Shown here in pieces: positions 6,839 through 8,985 of a stretch of DNA of 8,985 nt; the first letter of the stretch is position 1, and each line of letters opens with the position of its first letter. The notes beneath the pieces are model-generated. The model saw nothing but the letters and a program-made list of their open reading frames with translations. It was not told where the DNA came from and searched no databases. The stretch lies in contig JAJXUC010000155.1 in NCBI GenBank assembly GCA_021783435.1, forward strand, positions 1 to 8,985, in the 5' to 3' direction. The position numbers and the translations under genes are program-made. The stretch is from Pseudomonadota bacterium. GTDB taxonomy: Bacteria; Pseudomonadota; Gammaproteobacteria; Burkholderiales; Burkholderiaceae.

Positions 6839-7496
6839 GAGCAAGCGATCCAGCGGGCTGGCCGTGCCGCCGGCAGCCACCTTCAGCACATGGGTGTAGA
6901 TCATGGTGGTGCTCACGTCCGAGTGCCCCAGAAGCTCCTGCACGATGCGGATGTCCGTGCCGGATTGCAGCAGATGGGTGGCGAAGGAATGGCGCAGCGT
7001 ATGCACCGAGACCGGCTTGACGATGTGCGCTGCCGCGCTGGCCAGCTTGATGGCGCGCTGCAGGCGGTCCTCATACAGGTGATGCCGACGCTCGATGCCC
7101 GAGCGCGGATCGACCGACAGCCTGGGCGCCGGAAACACCCAGAACCAGCCCCAGCGGCACCCCAGGTTCTGATTTTTCACCGCCAGCGCATCCGCCACCT
7201 CCACGCCCGGCAAACCGTCGGCCTGGTCGCCGTTCCATCCATATGTGGGTGGACGTCGAAACTCGGCGCTCATTCGCCAGCATGGACAGAAACTGCTGCA
7301 CCTCGGCAGCGCCCATGTCCCGTGGGTGCCGTATCGACCCGCCACGGCTGCTCCACCGCACGAAAAACCGCACCCAATACCGATACGCCTCCTCGGTGCG
7401 CAGGCTATAGTGCCCGCACTGCATCACCTCGCTCACCTAATCCAGCAGCTAATCCAGCAGGCGCTGCGACTGGGAAGAATGGGCGACCGAGTTCAT
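6839..7496 (-). pseudogene. intI: Integron integrase IntI, inactivated
   Basis: Tyrosine recombinase that would excise and insert gene cassettes at attI and attC. It reads from an ATG at 7496 (MNSVAHSSQSQRLLD), then meets in-frame TAG stops at 7451-7449 and 7439-7437. It continues [17 protein letters not shown] and [28 protein letters not shown], the usual IntI N-terminal domain. Near 7245 similarity jumps frame to [12 protein letters not shown], then [19 protein letters not shown] and [17 protein letters not shown], the extra segment found only in integron integrases. [30 protein letters not shown] (catalytic Tyr at 6898-6896) and SPLDRLL follow. Some 110 residues between the halves are missing, including the box I arginine region. 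The C-terminal frame has no stop at its natural end and runs on into antisense urtE. It cannot make an active enzyme. Assignment to integron integrases is firm; the class is unknown. Confidence 0.93.
7437..7460. repeat. 12-base tandem duplication with stop codons in intI
   Basis: CTAATCCAGCAG (plus strand) is present twice in direct succession. On the intI strand each copy reads Leu-Leu-Asp-stop. The ancestral sequence was probably LLDQ, a CAG-to-TAG change followed by (or following) the duplication. Confidence 0.9.
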
Positions 7497-7654
7497 GACG
7501 ATTTGGATAACAGTTTTTATGAGCAACACATGGCCGGCAAGCCAGTTGTCAAGTGGGTTGCGGGCGACCGCTCCTCTCGCCGCACGGGTAGGGCGCGGAG
7601 ATTATTTTGTCGGATAACATCGGACTCTGGAGTTATCCGACGATCTACATTACG
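7497..7654 (+). other. attI-like recombination and control region
   Basis: This is the segment between the intI start and the first cassette, where an integron keeps attI and usually the cassette promoter. It ends at the core G^TTAGAC (7654-7660), the expected crossover point. It contains an inverted pair GTCGGATAAC (7609-7618) and GTTATCCGAC (7632-7641), and GGATAACA also occurs at 7505-7512. Integrase-binding direct repeats with a GTTAT/GTTAC core occur in the attI of class 1 integrons, so these may be the accessory sites. On the minus strand a perfect TTGACA (7552-7547) faces intI but lacks a good -10. I find no convincing cassette promoter. Confidence 0.55.
7609..7641. repeat. Perfect 10-base inverted repeat in the attI-like region
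   Basis: The arms GTCGGATAAC and GTTATCCGAC are separated by 13 bases and end 13 bases before the cassette crossover point. It could be a pair of integrase-binding sites, an operator, or an RNA hairpin in the cassette leader. Confidence 0.85.
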
Positions 7655-8830
7655 TTAGACATCACACTCAGGCCCCCCATGTCCTCCAAGTACCAAGTCT
7701 TTGTCAGCTCTACGTTTCGTGACCTCGAAGACGAGCGAAATCTCGTGATCAAGGCCATCCTAGAAATGGGACATATTCCGGTCGGCATGGAGATGTTTAG
7801 CGCCGCCGATGAGGAGCAGTGGAACCTAATCAAGAAACAAATAGACCAATCAGACTATTACGTTGTAGTCGTTGCACACCGTTATGGCTCGTGCGACGCC
7901 ACAGGAACAAGCTACACCGAAAAGGAATATGACTACGCGGTTTCGAAGCTGGTTCCGGCCTTGGGTTTCGTAGTCGAAGAGGCCGTTTCATGGCCGAAAG
8001 ATAAGTCAGAGACAGATAAAGTGGCTCTCAAGAAGCTCAAAGGCTTCAAAGAGAAGATAAAGTCAAAGCCGGTCAGCTTTTGGAAGAACGGCGAAGACTT
8101 ATACGGCCGCTGCTCGATCGCTCTGATGAAGGCTTTTAACGCCTATCCTCGAGAAGGTTGGGTTCGCGCGTCCCAGATTCAAGACGCTGCAACTTCGAAA
8201 GAAATTGTTCGACTTAGCGCTGAGAATGCAGACCTCAGAACACGACTTCTGTCGTTCGAGACAGTCGCGGATGAAGCGATAGCGATTCAGAAGGTAATTG
8301 AGACTATGCGCGCCAATAAGCGCAAGATTTCGGTCTGGAAGAAGACGAGCAAGGACTGGGAGCCCTCGAAAGAGGTTACCCTCTACCAAATATTCGAAAC
8401 GTTGGCTATGGAGATGCAGGTCGAACTTTCCTTAACCGAAATCGCTCAGTACACGGCGACCAACATCCTGTCCATACCGTCCGCAGAAATTCGACTAGCT
8501 TGGGCTACCCCACGAAACACGATTCGCTCGATTCTCGCTGACTTGGCAGCATTGAATTGCGTCGAGCCGTCAACTCGAAGGAAACCTGTTGCAGACAAGG
8601 GCGAATATTGGTCACTGTCTAACTATGGGTCAAAGGTTCTCGCCCAAATGAGAAGACGGCGCCTTGATCGAATCGAGAGTTTGGCGAAGCTCGAACAGCC
8701 GCCCGCAAAAGACCCAAAGAGTGATGTCTAACCCATCGCTCAACCTGACACTTTGCGGCGGTCCAATTTTGGTTTCCATTTCATTCCAACCCAAAATTTT
8801 CCCGCCGCAAAGTGCAGGTTAGCTCAAGCG
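7655..8830 (+). mobile_element. Integron gene cassette (DUF4062 gene plus attC)
   Basis: A 1176-base unit delimited by the core G^TTAGAC at its left (crossover 7654/7655) and by GCG^TT at its right (8828-8832). The left-end GTTAGAC is the exact complement of GTCTAAC that opens the attC, as required if the circular cassette is to re-form a paired site. It contains one gene in the usual orientation with a short 24-base leader, ending inside the attC. Base composition (about 50% GC in sampled lines) differs from the flanking host genes (about 70%), supporting transfer from another genome. Confidence 0.88.
7679..8731 (+). CDS. DUF4062 domain protein with probable C-terminal winged helix (cassette gene)
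   Basis: Function unknown; 350 residues, predicted cytoplasmic with no signal or membrane segment. Residues 5-95 form a DUF4062 domain: YQVFVSSTFRDLEDER (5-20), GHIPVGMEMF (31-40), QSDYYVVVVAHRYGS (57-71) and SYTEKEYDYAV (78-88). The domain extends to the family-typical FW (134-135) and YPREGWVRA (156-164). Residues 172-195 look like a short coiled coil (IVRLSAENADLRTRL). From about 235 a helical section leads to a winged-helix-like end: NTIRSILADLAALNCVEP, then GEYWSLSNYGSKVL. I chose the ATG at 7679; the frame is open upstream but that would cross the recombination point. No Shine-Dalgarno is evident. The stop TAA (8729-8731) is part of the attC core. DUF4062 often sits at the N-terminus of NTPase or repeat proteins; here it is joined to a possible DNA-binding end without an NTPase. 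A defence or signalling role is only conjecture. Confidence 0.88.
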   Translation: MSSKYQVFVSSTFRDLEDERNLVIKAILEMGHIPVGMEMFSAADEEQWNLIKKQIDQSDYYVVVVAHRYGSCDATGTSYTEKEYDYAVSKLVPALGFVVEEAVSWPKDKSETDKVALKKLKGFKEKIKSKPVSFWKNGEDLYGRCSIALMKAFNAYPREGWVRASQIQDAATSKEIVRLSAENADLRTRLLSFETVADEAIAIQKVIETMRANKRKISVWKKTSKDWEPSKEVTLYQIFETLAMEMQVELSLTEIAQYTATNILSIPSAEIRLAWATPRNTIRSILADLAALNCVEPSTRRKPVADKGEYWSLSNYGSKVLAQMRRRRLDRIESLAKLEQPPAKDPKSDV

Positions 8831-8836
8831 TTGGTT
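8726..8836 (+). other. attC recombination site
   Basis: About 111 bases. It opens with GTCTAAC (RYYYAAC core, 8726-8732) and closes with GCG^TTGGTT (8828-8836), where the last bases belong to downstream DNA. Inside, 8742-8761 pairs with 8802-8820 over 19 base pairs. A single unpaired A (8748) sits where attC hairpins carry an extrahelical base, after the inner AACCTG/CAGGTT arm. The loop contains a further 8-base stem, AATTTTGG (8765-8772) with CCAAAATT (8791-8798). The flanks TCGCTCAACC and GGTTAGCTCAAGCG are typical of chromosomal-integron sites. Confidence 0.9.
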
Positions 8837-8985
8837 CACCATGAGCTGCGATCCACATTGTGACCTGCCCCCTCGTGCCGTACCAACGTTAAGTCAGGAG
8901 TCCGGGTTGCAAGGTTAATTCACCTCGTTGGTCGTTGTGGGGTGAAGAGCATCGCCAGCGCGCTGGCGATGCTCTTCGGCGAATC
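8837..8985. other. Non-coding tail beyond the cassette
   Basis: I see no credible gene here. A 25-codon frame from the ATG at 8841 has no recognisable product. CAACGTTAAGT (8885-8894) fits the GTTRRRY core but lacks a partner and stem. Inverted copies of ACCAACG (8882-8888) and CGTTGGT (8925-8931) are present. It is probably the start of another element continuing past the window. Confidence 0.5.
8944..8977. repeat. Perfect 34-base palindrome
   Basis: Positions 8944-8960 are the exact reverse complement of 8961-8977, with no spacer. It is GC-rich, centred on AGCGCGCT, with ends GAAGAGC and GCTCTTC. It could be a hairpin terminator for the cassette transcript, although no T-run follows in the 8 bases left. 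It could also be a repeat element or the edge of the next mobile unit. Confidence 0.9.

Noticed and set aside
7497..7552. LexA (SOS) box in front of intI
   Set aside because: The best candidate on the minus strand begins with CTG but lacks the matching CAG at the right distance.
7607..7678. Upstream TTG start adding 24 residues to the DUF4062 protein
   Set aside because: It would place the start outside the cassette, across the recombination point, and the added residues are not part of the DUF4062 domain, which begins right after the ATG at 7679.
8856..8900. Possible end of an insertion sequence (TGACCTGCCCCC-like stretch)
   Set aside because: It looked vaguely like a transposon terminus, but no matching opposite end, target duplication or transposase is in the window.
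8841..8918. 25-codon ORF after the attC
   Set aside because: Very short, no ribosome binding site, no recognisable sequence.
8944..8977. Second attC site
   Set aside because: The palindrome is perfect and unspaced, without the asymmetric bulges, loop and paired core sites an attC needs.

Overview
The window looks like the chromosome of a high-GC betaproteobacterium, most likely Burkholderiales (Comamonadaceae- or Thiomonas-like). Three things point that way: the urea transport and urease proteins resemble that group, codon use is strongly GC-rich, and the intergenic GC-rich palindromes are of a style common there. The exact genus cannot be read from the window.

Left part (1-972). Two urease structural genes lie on the minus strand: ureA (gamma subunit, complete) and ureB (beta subunit, cut by the window edge). 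A roughly 390-base divergent control region follows. It contains a full match to the sigma-54 promoter consensus aimed at urtA, so the locus is probably switched on by nitrogen limitation.

Middle (973-6788). A complete urea ABC importer, urtABCDE, lies on the plus strand: periplasmic binding protein, two membrane permeases and two ATPases. It captures urea, and the divergently encoded urease hydrolyses it to ammonia and carbon dioxide. The urtA-urtB and urtD-urtE gaps hold GC-rich palindromic repeats. The urtB signal peptide contains three exact copies of a 15-base repeat.

Right part (6789-8985). Immediately behind urtE lies an integron remnant. An integron integrase gene (intI, minus strand) is dead: it has two early in-frame stops within a 12-base tandem duplication, plus an internal deletion that removes the first catalytic arginine region and shifts the frame. 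Next comes an attI-like region and one gene cassette, about 7655-8830, whose two boundaries match (GTTAGAC at the start, GTCTAAC opening the attC). The cassette is visibly less GC-rich (about 50% in sampled lines) than the host genes (about 70%). It encodes a 350-residue protein with an N-terminal DUF4062 domain, a coiled-coil-like linker and a probable C-terminal winged helix. It ends in a well-formed attC hairpin that contains the gene's stop codon. The last 155 bases hold no convincing gene but end with a perfect 34-base palindrome.

The best candidate for something undescribed is the DUF4062-winged-helix cassette. It is an orphan gene carried as an integron cassette and now probably fixed in place because its integrase is broken. 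A role in defence or stress is a hypothesis only.
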